Source: Serpula lacrymans var. lacrymans S7.9
Taxonomy: Eukaryota > Basidiomycota > Agaricomycetes > Boletales > Serpulaceae
Assembly (NCBI RefSeq): GCF_000218685.1
Contig: NW_006763293.1
Coordinates: 62,001 to 126,000, forward strand
Length of the DNA stretch: 64,000 nt
Reading direction: 5' to 3'
Shown here: positions 19,746 through 30,611 of the stretch, piece by piece
Layout of the letters: each line of letters starts with the position of its first letter
Numbering within the stretch: the stretch's first letter is position 1
Program-made: the position numbers and the translations under genes
Notes under the pieces: generated by a model
Seen by the model: the letters and a program-made list of their open reading frames with translations, nothing else
What the model was told of the DNA's origin: nothing
The model's database searches: none

Positions 19746-20667
19746 TCACTTCAGCGAAGGTAGAACGCATTTCTGCACAAAGTATTCGTGGAAGCGATCG
19801 TCCTTCGTTAGCTCGGGATGGAAAGTGGTGAGAAAATGATTTCCTTGTCGCATTGCGACTATGGTTTTGGGATCCCGTGGGTCTGTATCGTCTTCATCGG
19901 GCATAACTACTCGCTGTGACTGAGGGAGGAGGCCAGCTGGCAGACGAGCAACGATCTCGATTGGAGAATCGTGTGGAGATGGGTTAAGCGATAATACGAC
20001 CTTAAAGATGCTATCAGTGAAGACAGCTAGGTTGTACAGGTGTCATTACATACAGGAGCACGTATGAAGACACCCATAAACGAGCGGTTTGGATCACGTA
20101 GGCCATCGACCAATAAAGGTGCTTCAAAGGACTCTATCTGAAGTTGCGCAGAGAACATCAGAGCTGATCTCGAAGGCAATTGCGTGATCATTTATACCTG
20201 CGATCCCCACCCATTACGAGCGGTTGTCACGGAGAAACCTCCCAGAAGCTCTTGGCCACCTTTCTTCGCATTTTCAACTGCTTGCGAGAGCAATATTGCA
20301 CCTGCACAAGTTCCCCAGACTGGCTTTTTCTTCAAGAATGTCCGCAGAGGCTCAAGCAGCCCTGCCAATCTTGCAAGTAGCGCGATGGTCGTCGACTCTG
20401 TAAGAAGTTTTGTGTCACGTCGACATACCTTCAACGATATTAAGTATGGATTAGACTTACCTCCTCCAGGTATGATCAATGCATCACATTTTTCTAGATC
20501 TTCGACCGTACGCACGAGAACGATATCGACCTTGTTTTGCAAAGCGATCTGATGTTCTGCAAAGGCTCCCTGAAGAGCTACCAGCAAATATATAAGACAT
20601 GTGTATGATAGCAATGCAATGCAAGCCCACCAAGGATACCAATGGTTGCCTCCTTTCTGCCTTGCAT
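19746..20667 (-). CDS. PDX2: Pyridoxal 5'-phosphate synthase glutaminase subunit (Pdx2/Sno)
   Basis: Class I glutaminase that supplies ammonia to the Pdx1/Snz synthase in vitamin B6 synthesis, in the cytosol. Five exons (20631-20667, 20461-20577, 20198-20397, 20054-20137, 19746-20000) give 230 aa in frame. The order of motifs is GILALQGAFAEHQ at the N-terminus, IIPGGESTT (substrate loop), PVWGTCAGAI with the nucleophile Cys, and FHPEL with the catalytic His and Glu. All three members of the Cys-His-Glu triad are visible. The start at 20667 is followed directly by the conserved first strand. The gene diverges from the hnRNP-like gene with 133 bp between the two start codons, so they probably share a promoter. 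The partner Pdx1 gene is not in the window. Confidence 0.95.
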
Positions 20668-20800
20668 CGTGAGAATCTCGAAATCTTTGACGGTTTCGAC
20701 TTGGCGGGGTAAAAGGGGCGGGCGTGACGTGTCACGACACTGTGGTCACTTCGTGACAGAAGGCGGAGCCGCTTTTTCACTTTACTCTCAAACCACGACC

Positions 20801-22960
20801 ATGTCTGAGCTCGACGCAGATCTATACGGCGGTATGTTTTTTGTAGGTTTTCTCTACTGAAATCTTATGCATTTTCAGACCTTTACGGTAACGACGAGGG
20901 CGACTTTGCTGGCGCAACCGATGCTGTCGAACTCAAGGCTGAAGAGCCTATGCAATCCCTATCTGACACACCTGCAGACATCCAGCCAACGTCAAGCGTC
21001 AAGGTAGAACTCAAGCAAACGCCTGTCTCTACATCGTATATGAAGCAAGAAATACCTACAGAACCCATTCCTGTGCAGCATCAAGAATTGTCCGCCATTT
21101 CATCGACCCCACAACCTATTCCAACTCCGTCTTATTCTCCCCAGGTCACACAACAGATACCAACCTATCAGCAGCCTCAACCTGCGGAGTATCTCGAGTC
21201 TCCTATGCCGCAGTCCGCAGACGGTGCTTACCCGCGTGGTCAGCTGCCTGAACGGACTATCAGGCCCTCGGAAATGAAGGATGAAGGGTAAGTGTCGTGG
21301 CGGAGATTTAACATCTGTACAGAGATAATCCCACATTATTTCATTATATTGTCGGATGCTCTGATGGTTTGCTAGCGGGAAATCTTTAACTGCAGTCGTA
21401 TCGCAACTAGATGATTATCCCTGCGTAGTCACTCCGTCGTCGTCTCGCCTAGCTACGCAGCTCTGTCGACTAGGTCTAGGCTAGCACCTACTTATTCGGA
21501 TTCTCTACGTCTAGGCTAGGCTAGCACACCGAGACACAGTAGCGTCTTTTCACTCTCTCCTCGTTAAAGCGCCACTATCTAGCCTACAGATACTAATAAC
21601 AAGTTTTGCTTTTCATATATATCGCTCCTCTGTCCGCGTACATCCGCAACGTTGCTTCTTCGCGTGGCCAATGCTATCTATAGCAAAATGTTCATTGGTG
21701 GTCTCAACTGGGATACAACAGATGGTACATACGTTGTCATTAATTCCCTTGTACTGGCTTGTAGGACTAAAATAGGGCTATCGTACCAGAGTCCCTCAGG
21801 AACTACTTTTCGCAATTTGGTAAAGTAGATGCGTGTACGATCATGCGTGACGCTGCTGGGCGTTCAAGGTGCTTTGCCTTTTTGACGTTCGAAGAGCCTG
21901 CCAGCGTCAATGCTGTAATGGTCAGAGAACATTTCTTGGATGGAAAGATTGTGCGTACCTTACTTCGATACTCTAAATCCATGTTCCTTAATCATATAAC
22001 ACGTGTGGTTTAATCAAGATTGATCCCAAGAGAGCTATACCTCGACAAGAACATCAACGCGCAACCAAGTTATTTATCGGTGGTCTAGCAGGCAGTGTCA
22101 CATCAGAATCAATGCGAGAGTTCTTTTCGCAGTTCGGTAAAGTCATTGATTCCACAGTAATGTTGGATCGTGAAACTGGGCGAAGTAAAGGCTTCGGATT
22201 TGTATCATTCGAAGACACCAATGTACAACCTTTCCTTGGCTTCGGTAATCTAGAGATCGACGGTAAAATGGTATGTAATCAGATTATGATCGTGCTCGGG
22301 CGGCGACGAAACTTCTTCTCTACGCAGATCGATGTCAAGCTGGCACAACCGCGGTATCAGCGTGACGGATACCCTAACGAGCGGGAAGGTTCCGCAGGGG
22401 CGTATAGTAAGGGCGCTTATGGTCAGGAAGCCTCGTACTCCAACGCTGCACCTGCCGTCCCCACTCCTGCAGGTAACACGCCATTCGATCCTCAAGCTCT
22501 AGCCGCACTCTACACACGCATGTTCCAAATGGCTGGTGGTGGAGGGATGAACCCCGCGATGATGGGTGGTATGGGGGGCGGCATGGGAGGAGGCATGGGA
22601 GGCGGCATGGGTGTCAACAACATGATGGGAGGTATGGGCGGTGGTGGGGGAGGGTTTGGTGGGGGTATGGGGATGGGCAGAGGGATGGGTGGACCGGGAG
22701 GCATGGGCATGGGAGGCGGGATGGGGATGGGTGGTGGTGGTGGAGGCGGTGTCGGAGGTGGTGGACCTGGGATGGGCGCCATGGGCAGGGGAGCTGGTCA
22801 GGGCATGATGCCCTCTGGCCCTGCCGGTATGAGCCCAAACATTCCAAGGGGACCAAGAGGTGCTCCTACAGGGCCAGCGGCAGGTACTGGGCCTGCTGCC
22901 GTCGGGCCGCAGAGAGCTGGGCAGAGGGGGCAACACAATTACCACCCATACGCGCGATGA
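20801..22960 (+). CDS. Two-RRM hnRNP-like RNA-binding protein (Hrp1/Nab4 type)
   Basis: Six exons (20801-20831, 20879-21287, 21684-21724, 21790-21950, 22019-22270, 22328-22960) encode 508 aa. The N-terminus is Pro/Gln/Glu-rich. RRM1 has KMFIGGLNW as RNP2 and a slightly altered RNP1 (RCFAFLTF). RRM2 has KLFIGGLAG and a standard RNP1 (KGFGFVSF). The C-terminus is a long Gly/Met-rich tract of GGGM repeats followed by a Pro/Arg/Gly tail ending in a QHNYHPYAR-like sequence. Tandem RRMs with a Gly-rich tail are the layout of yeast Hrp1/Nab4 (cleavage factor IB) and of animal hnRNP A/B and Musashi. Hrp1 is the best guess, and Rna14, its partner in yeast 3' processing, is encoded at 38.9-42.1 kb. Intron 2 is unusually long (396 bp). 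Confidence 0.85.
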
Positions 22961-23313
22961 AGAGTCATGTTGGATATGGTTTGATCAAACGACATAGGGT
23001 TGGATGGTCGAGCTCCTTAAAATCTGAAAGTGTGCGATATGATATCACGTTTTCTGAGGACGTTCTGTATTGTAAGATGGTAAAACGTATTTTTATTACA
23101 GCTCTCCTCTCTGTTTTTTATTCAGGCTTCTCTTTTTTTTTTTCGCTGCTACAAGTCGATAGCTGGTCATTTGCGGTACATATGATCTTGTGATTTACTA
23201 TCCGAGAAATAATAAATCTGTCGGTTTGCCTCGCAAGAGTGTGTTGAATCAGATTCCTCGACTGGTTTGTAGAGATTGAATCGATCCGAGACAGCTTCGG
23301 ACTCGAAAGCCAG
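22961..23313. other. 3' flank of the hnRNP-like gene
   Basis: AT- and T-rich 3' UTR-like sequence with a T-tract near 23135. It lies between two converging genes. Confidence 0.4.
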
Positions 23314-23613
23314 CTAATCGATGGATGAGATAAAGGAAGGTACAGCTGGACGCATGATGGTAGGTCTGCAGAATTCACGTAGACAATAAGGAATGGGAAA
23401 TGCTTACCCTACCACATGTCTCGTGTCAACAAGCATACGGATGACTACACTTGTCTCAGCAGTAGTGTCCCTCGCGGTCAAGGAAAAGAGTGTCGTTAAT
23501 CGATGGTATCCAGACTGATTATCGACGATCATGCGGAAAGGCATCATCGTCCAGTAACTGTCGTATTGTGATAGGTATTTCCTGTCAGAAAATGGTTTCC
23601 AGTGGAGGTTCGC
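23314..23613 (-). CDS. Small orphan protein, last two exons (5' part unresolved)
   Basis: I do not recognise this gene. Exon 23408-23613 reads NLHWKPFSDRKYLSQYDSYW, then TMMPFRMIVDNQSGYHRLTT and TSVVIRMLVDTRHVV. It splices by GTAAGC and CAG with a phase-2 join to 23314-23365, which ends GPTIMRPAVPSFISSID and a TAG. The correct splice signals, the in-frame join and the soluble-protein composition argue that it is real. Upstream, open frames on the same strand reach about 24015 (for example GNADARLCGEAQQFPFADKS), but I could not fix the splicing, so the first exon(s) and start codon are not assigned. It converges on the hnRNP-like gene and diverges from the pseudokinase gene. Confidence 0.5.
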
Positions 23614-24029
23614 CTCAGTTCAGCGTTGATTGTACACCTGCGGAGATGCTGTATTATTCTCAGTAGAAGTACGTGGTTGCACTGGATATGTAACTCTGGG
23701 AAATATTGGCAGTGTCTTGTCAAGCTATCACCGCCTGTGAGGAACAGCGCCAATGACCTGTAATTGTACGGGCAAAGCAAAGCAAAGCGATAGTCAAAGC
23801 CAGTTCGAAAGAGAAACAAGACGCAGTCGCCACTGAGACCCGCTCTTGTCCGCAAAAGGAAATTGTTGAGCTTCCCCGCACAAGCGTGCATCCGCATTGC
23901 CTTGACACGCTTTATCCTCGAATTCTATTATAAAGAGACCATGTTGCCCCAAGTACTCCCGCTTAGCCCGCTCTTGCTTGTATTTTATTATCTTCGCCAA
24001 CCACCAAGCTTCCAACTATCCAGTATCAA

Positions 24030-26758
24030 ATGATACGCACTCTCGCCAACTTCACATTTGCACCTTTGGCTGCACCTTTTCAAAGGCAGTCTCAGGCAGG
24101 CCCAAGCTACTCGTTCGATCCGCTTTTGATGGCAGAATCAAGAAGTCCTTCTCCAACACCGAAATTTAACATCGATAACCACGATGGAACGCCAACATCA
24201 TGGGGACCACCGCCGTCACTGCTGCCTAAACGCTTTGAAATTCCACTATGCCTCACGCTTTGCTCAGATTTCTACCAAGCCTTAGTAGCCCCACATCACT
24301 TTTCGCCTTGGAAGCCTCGCTGGAAGCCATCGCCTGCACGGCCCGGGGAACTGGAACGATGTGCGGCTATGGTGCAATGGAATCGCGACACGGAGTCATC
24401 TGCTGACCGCGTCTCCCAGCAAGCCTTGGAAGAATCACCTTCAAGTTCGCCTCATGAAGACCACACTGCTCTTATCTTTGAACCTCACGGCTCCTGGGCT
24501 TGGGCGAGCGGCTTGACGATAGATGATCCATGTATATTAAAGGACCTTCATAGTAGGCTGGTTTCATCTGTATTCGAAATTACTCTGACTTATTACAACT
24601 CTACAGATGCTCGTATGTACCGTCTAAGAATAAAAACAGGCACTATAATGAGACGACAAATAACTTATATCAGCAAATCGTGAGTTTGCTTTTTCGTTGT
24701 ACATCCAGCAGACGCTCACTCTGTGTTAACAGATGGAACGTGCACAGAGTATGCACGGGATTTAATTCAGAAGTACGTTTTCACAAAATAATACTTTGGT
24801 AACGTCTGACTCCCCATCCTCAGCTCGCACTCTACAAATCGAAGGATTACCTGAAACCACTGCAGGGCGATGTCATACCACACATCATCGGCGTACACGC
24901 TTCTCCAGAGGAAATTAACCTGGCCATGGCGTTACCACACCATTCTTTCTGGATGGAAGCCTCATCCGACATGCCAGCTATACTCAAAGAACGCTGCATA
25001 GCTGCGTATGAGAAGATCCACGCCCGAGGGGTCCTCCACGGCGAACCAGAGCTTCGAAACATGCTCATAGGCGCAGACGGGCGCGTGACAGTCATCAATC
25101 TTCACCGCGCTCGAGCGTTGGTGCCCGATCCAGAAGCTCAACTTGAAAAAGCGGAAGAGGTCGATCTTCGGATGGAGATGCGTAAGGTCCTGTACAAACT
25201 CGATTATGGTGACGCGCGGAGGCGAGAAGAGGATAAGATGAATATTGCAGAAAGGAGGACTTCGAAGAATCGCTCGAGGCAGAGGAGACGCGAATGGCGC
25301 GCGAAAGGGGAGAGGGTGGGGTATATCAGGCCGGATATACCGGTACCGGAGGACGATATACTCAATCCTCCACTGTTGAGAGAAGAATGGGATATGCGCT
25401 GGGATAATGGGAAAGAGCATGTGCCAAAACGTGTTGTAGTGCCTGGCCAGACGGAAGGAGAGGTCGCGATCGAAGTTCAAAATCTTATTCTATCCCTGAC
25501 TAGAGAGGACTTCGAGGATCAGCCTTCAGACGACAGTGCGATAACTACGAATGTGGATGAAGGGCCAGCCGATCACTCGCCAAAGCGCAAAGCACCATCT
25601 GACTGTGGTAGCTCTCCTGGACCAGAAGATGACAGATCACCGAAGCGACCACGTACTACTGAATCGTCTCAAACAATAGATTCTCGTCCTTCGTTGCCTC
25701 CAACGGAAGAGACACCAGAAGAATCTCAAGCTTCAGGACCTCTCGCCAGAGAAGAACCAACTCCACTTGAATCAACTCAGGAGCAGCCGACTGCTTCCTC
25801 GTCCACTTCTCCCTCGCCCATTAAAATGTGGTATTCCCACCTACCTGAGGATGCTGAAGTACCTCTACGGCCGAAGAGAACTGCAGCGGACTTGTCTGAG
25901 ATGGAAATAAAAATCCGGGTTGCCAACCTCAACCGCTGTCGTCTAAAGAAGTTCCCACATCGCGAACTCGTCAAGCATAGGCTCGTACGGCCCACCCAGA
26001 CTTACATGCGCCGCGCCGAGAGGAAGCTGCGCCCCACGGTGGCATTTGGGAGCCTTAAGCGCCAGGGAGAGGACGAACGAAATCCTGAACGCGTGAACGT
26101 GGAGTCCAAGGCTTTGCGTGAGATGTATAGAGAGCTTAAGGAGATGAAGAACAGGTACATCGCGGGTAGTGTTGGCACGGAGGAGCCTGTGGAGGGTGAT
26201 GATGCGGATTGGCAAGCTGCACTTTATATGGGTGAACGGCTGGACGTACCAGAAGGCCCGGTGATTCTGACGCGAGACGCGTTCGAGAGGCGCCAGGAGT
26301 CGCAGAAGGAGGCTCTCGTACGGTACTCACGGGCTCCACGCGGGATTTTGAAGAGACCTAGGGAAGAAGACGGAGAGCAGACCGCCAAATCGCCATCGCC
26401 GAGCACTCTGACAGAATTCGGAGATGATTTCGAAGAACCCGATATAGAGCTCACCACTCTCGAACAATACCGCCGGCTCGGAATACCACCCCCACGCAAG
26501 AAGGTGCGAGCGGATGGGAGTAGCACGAGCAGTGACGTTACTTGGCTCTTGCAGAGGGTCTCGAATGTGACTCCCCGTCCTTTACAGAAGGGTGACTCGC
26601 CAGGTTTGTCTAGTAAGGACAGGGCGGTCAGCGCTACATGCGGTGATGTTATGTCTCCCTCGCGGCTCCAGCTTGGCGATGGCCTCGATTTTACGCCGCC
26701 ATCGTTGAGGGCTTTATCGTTCTGGAGGTCGACGCTGATGGGAATGGTCAATCGTTAA
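24030..26758 (+). CDS. Predicted pseudokinase with long disordered C-terminal region
   Basis: Four exons (24030-24552, 24607-24679, 24733-24772, 24824-26758) encode 856 aa in frame. Residues of about 220-340 look like the C-lobe of the fungal protein-kinase-like family: ELALYKSKDYLKPLQGDVIP, then IHARGVLHGEPELRNML and GRVTVINLHRAR. In active members the catalytic loop is HxD and the magnesium motif begins with Asp. Here the positions are Glu (H-G-E) and Asn (I-N-L). Both catalytic aspartates are therefore missing, and phosphotransfer is unlikely. After residue 400 the chain is rich in Ser, Pro, Glu and basic KRKAP/PKRPR clusters, probably nuclear and disordered. The role is unknown. A binding or scaffold function is inference. 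Confidence 0.72.
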
Positions 26759-27596
26759 GACCAACATCTGCACTCGTCGACTATTCAAATGCGGGTTGGC
26801 GTTTTTCCTCGCCAATCGAGTGGCTGATTCCTACGAAATTCATCGCATAATACTGTCGCTCAAGGATCGCAGCTAGTCATACGAATACTAGGAGGGTTTT
26901 TCTTTATTGGGTCCTTCCAAATGTCGTAAAAGCTCTCGATGCTAGCATTATGTTTCCTTTGCAGGGAGAATGACTTTCCCCGCTAATATTAGTTTTATAT
27001 TTCGGCTTTCTTCCTTTAATTTTTTCTTGGTGTATCTGCTATGGCTGTACGTTGTAAAACTATGCCTATGCGAAATGTAATACATAGTTGCTGTGTTACA
27101 AAGACTTGTCTTCGTTGTCATCAAGGTCATAAACACACCAGCTGTGTGCTTTTTGTTAATATATGAACGTGAGCTCCTTCCCCAGTTGCATAGTTTCGAA
27201 AGGTTAGAGAACAGATTGATACATCGCTTGGCTGATATGTCAATCCAGGGCTTCGTGCACACGATATATTGTTATATTCGAGCGTGAATGTTCCAAGGAG
27301 TGAAGCAGATGTGTTGATGTTCCCGTTTTCCGACCCCTATGATACCATCCTACTACAAATATGTAACAACAGCTATAAGCGGATGCTTGGATAATCATGC
27401 GCTTAAGGTGGTCGTAATTACGTCCGTTGGCCCCAAACCATCTTGAAATAGACTAGACATTTATTGTTGAGCGCCCTCATTTGGTTTTGGCCTGTCTTTT
27501 GTGAAACCTGTCTGGTCAACGTACTTATCTCTATTCCTTGCATTGCCTTGGCTTTTTGTTAGCGCCAGGATCGAGCTCGAATATCCTTAGAGCACC
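26759..27596. other. Intergenic region before the anoctamin gene
   Basis: No supported gene. It contains the 3' UTR of the pseudokinase gene and the anoctamin promoter. Short open frames on both strands near 26.95-27.29 kb are AT-rich and featureless. Confidence 0.4.
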
Positions 27597-30085
27597 ATGC
27601 CTCCTCAGGTCGATCTTGTGGTTGTGTTTCGCTCATCTTTGAAAGGCACACATCTTTCGAAAGAACAGACGCGACAGCAAATTGCAAAGGCGGAGAGGCA
27701 ATACTCTGCCCTCCTTGAAACTTTAACGAGAGCAGGCTTGAAGGTTGTGGGAAGACGCGGAGAAAGTCAGGGCCAGCTACTGATCATGGTGACTTGCCCT
27801 CAGAATGTCTTGGCTACCCTTGTCCATCGAGAACGGTGAGTTGGTTTTACATCTATTCCAGCTCTGAGCTAACATATATTCTAGTTACTCGGACTTCCTC
27901 TACGGTCTTCCACTGTCCAAGCTGCCATCTTTTGCAGCAGACCTCGATTCCGGGCCTTTATCAGCCGCAGATAGAATACGCCTAGTCCATGGATTTGTAA
28001 CGTCTACACCACAAGACGGAGGCCTCGGTATCATTCCAGAATGCAAAGACTGGGACCTTGTTCAATGTGTCATGGCTCTTCACGATCACGAATTCAATGA
28101 CCACTGGATTCGAGTCTGGACGACGCATCGTATAGCATCGGTCCAGTTGGACCAAATCAGAGACCAGGTGGATTTAAGTCAACCAAATATGTCTTGCTTC
28201 TCTGATTGATATTTTTTCCACGCAAGTTTGGCGATTCCGTCGCCCTCTATTTCTGTTTCCTCATGGCGTACACGCGAGCGCTCATCTTTCCCGCGGGCCT
28301 CGGCATTACCTTCTACTTTTTCGGCACTCCGTACTCTACTTTGTATTCATCACTTCTACTCCTCTGGTCCATAGCGTTTGTGGAATGGTGGCGACTTCAG
28401 GAACGTATCTTGTCGGTACGATGGTGCACCCGTGGGTCTTTCCGCGTAGAGAAACGGAGAGCAGATTATGCCGTTGGATTTCCTTGGTGGAAGAGAGAGC
28501 TTCGAATGGTGGCTAGTATACCGGTCATCTTACTGTTCGCGAGTGTACTTGCTGCAGTGTTGACCGGCATATTCGTCTTCGAGGCTTTCGTGACAGAACT
28601 GTATACAGGACCAGGTCATAAATATATCGTAAGCAATTAACTGGTCTATGGCCCATACATATCTGGGTGTACTGATAGGCCTCTTGGTTAAAACTTCAGT
28701 CTTTCAGCCCTAGCATCCTCTTCATGGCTCTAGTCCCCCGCCTCCTTGCCATTTATGAATCATATGCCAAACGATTCACTGTCTGGGAAAACCACGCTCA
28801 CCAATCAACTCATGACTCATCACTTACGTTGAAAGTGTTTTCCTTGTCTGCCATCAACTCTTACCTTGGTCTCGGCCTCTCTGCTTTTGTCTACGTGCCG
28901 TTTGGGGAGAGTGTCATGCAGTTCGTGCAAACACATGTATTTTCTGGCAGTCGACATGCCTCTGCCATGCTACAAAGCTTCAACATCACTCTCAACGATA
29001 CAATCAAGTTCGGTGTAGGAGGAGGAAGAGGCGAAAAAGTTACTGGCGGTAACGTCGGTATCTGGGAAACAGACCACACAAGTGCAAGGCGAAAATTGAA
29101 TCCCTCTCGGTTGCAAGAACAGATGTTTGCGTTCACTGTGACGAATCAGGTGGTTGATACTTTCACAGAAATCGGATTACCCTATATCCTCCGTGCAGTG
29201 GACTCGATTCGACATGGGAAGGGACTGAGGAATGGGGGTGGGAAAGGCACAGGGAAGAAAAAGCGCGTAGCTTTTGATGATGAACCAACTGGACAGGACA
29301 AGAAGGGGAAGGAGGAAAGGGAGTTTTTGGAGAGGGTCCGAAGCGAGGTCACTTTACCGGAGTATGAAGTTTTTGGGGACTACAGCGAGATGGTCACGCA
29401 ATTTGGCTATGTCGCCCTATGGTCGACTATATGGCCTCTGGCACCTGGTAATTATCAAGATTAATTTAGCTCCAAAGATACTGATACTGATATTTATTTA
29501 GTTATGGCACTGTTGAACAATTTCCTCGAGGCTCGATCTGATGCATTCAAAATCGCGGTACACACTCGCCGCCCTATCCCAACTCGCACAGATACGATCG
29601 GCCCGTGGCTTGAATCGCTTTCATTCCTCACTTGGCTATCTGCTCTGACAAACTCCGCCCTGGTCTACCTTTTCCGCCCTCCCGACAACCAAGGTGACGA
29701 ATTGGGCACCACCATGGAAGGCAGTGTTCCGCTTCTGGAGCACCACCATCTGCACCACCATCGACGAAACGGGTTTGCGGCCACGCGCGAGTTGCTGATA
29801 TCCGCGCTGCTGATCGCTCTGGTTGCTTCACATGGTTATATGCTGGTAAGAAGCGCGGTGCGGCACTTGCTGGAGCGGGCTTTGTGGAACGGCAGTAATG
29901 AGATGAAGGAGGCAGAAAGGGTAGAGAAGGAGGTGAAGGAGAGATATTTGGGCAGTTTGGAACGAGCAGTTTCGACTGAGAGTAGCAAAATTGAGCCTCC
30001 AGCTCCAGAGAAAGATGAATGGGCAACGTTCTGGGCTGTTGACGAGGGGCTAGAGGAGATCCAAAAAGCTGTCAAGGATGCATGA
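27597..30085 (+). CDS. Anoctamin/TMEM16-family membrane protein (Ist2-like)
   Basis: Five exons (27597-27835, 27885-28167, 28227-28628, 28700-29447, 29502-30085) give 751 aa with consistent phases, a normal length for fungal anoctamins. The cytosolic N-terminal domain is followed by a start of transmembrane segments at FGDSVALYFCFLMAYTRALI, then the typical FLRVEKR-like basic link (FRVEKRRADYAVGFPWWKRE) and further membrane helices. The last exon contains the EARSDAFKIA and RRPIPTRTDTIGPWL segments, the hallmark end of the family (conserved E-x-R-x-D-A-x-K). Anoctamins act as lipid scramblases or ion channels. Yeast Ist2 tethers ER to plasma membrane. The C-terminus is His-rich, then charged. 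A variable loop of about 100 residues (about 29000-29330) lies between helices. Confidence 0.9.
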
Positions 30086-30611
30086 GAGCTGTTTTCTAAG
30101 GACTTTCGATCTCTGGTATAGATGTTGGTGCTTTATGAACAAAGGCTATCAGACTCTCATCTGTAGTTTCTAGCTAATTTTTTGTTCTAATTTTCCACTC
30201 ACACAGATCGTATATTGTAGCAATCATGTACCTTTGACTGTATTGCTGTATGTTTTCTGGATCTACATCCCACAATTACAACGACGCACCTTGCCTTGAA
30301 TAACGATACTACTAGGAAGGCTCGAGGTCATAGTTCGTACAACAGTGACTGATATATTCAAGAAGCGACAGGGAGAAAGGGTATATCAATACATGAAAAA
30401 ATTAAGAATACATTAAAAACAACATATCACGACGAAAGGCGTCGACAGTGACCACAAAGAAAGGTTGACATAGCTCTATGCTCGGGCCATTTTGCCAGTG
30501 TCCTCTAGCGTGAATAGTACTGCGGGGAAGAAGAAAAAACCAAAAGCATTAGAAGGTCCATTAAATCGCATACATACCAAACTTCAATCAACCACCACTT
30601 CATATCCTAAA
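30086..30611. other. Convergent intergenic region
   Basis: 3' flanks of the anoctamin and the four-TM gene. AT-rich, no other feature. Confidence 0.4.

Noticed and set aside
22510..22945. Long minus-strand open frames rich in Pro, His or Met opposite the hnRNP-like tail
   Set aside because: They are the complement of the Gly/Met repeat tract, a composition artefact.
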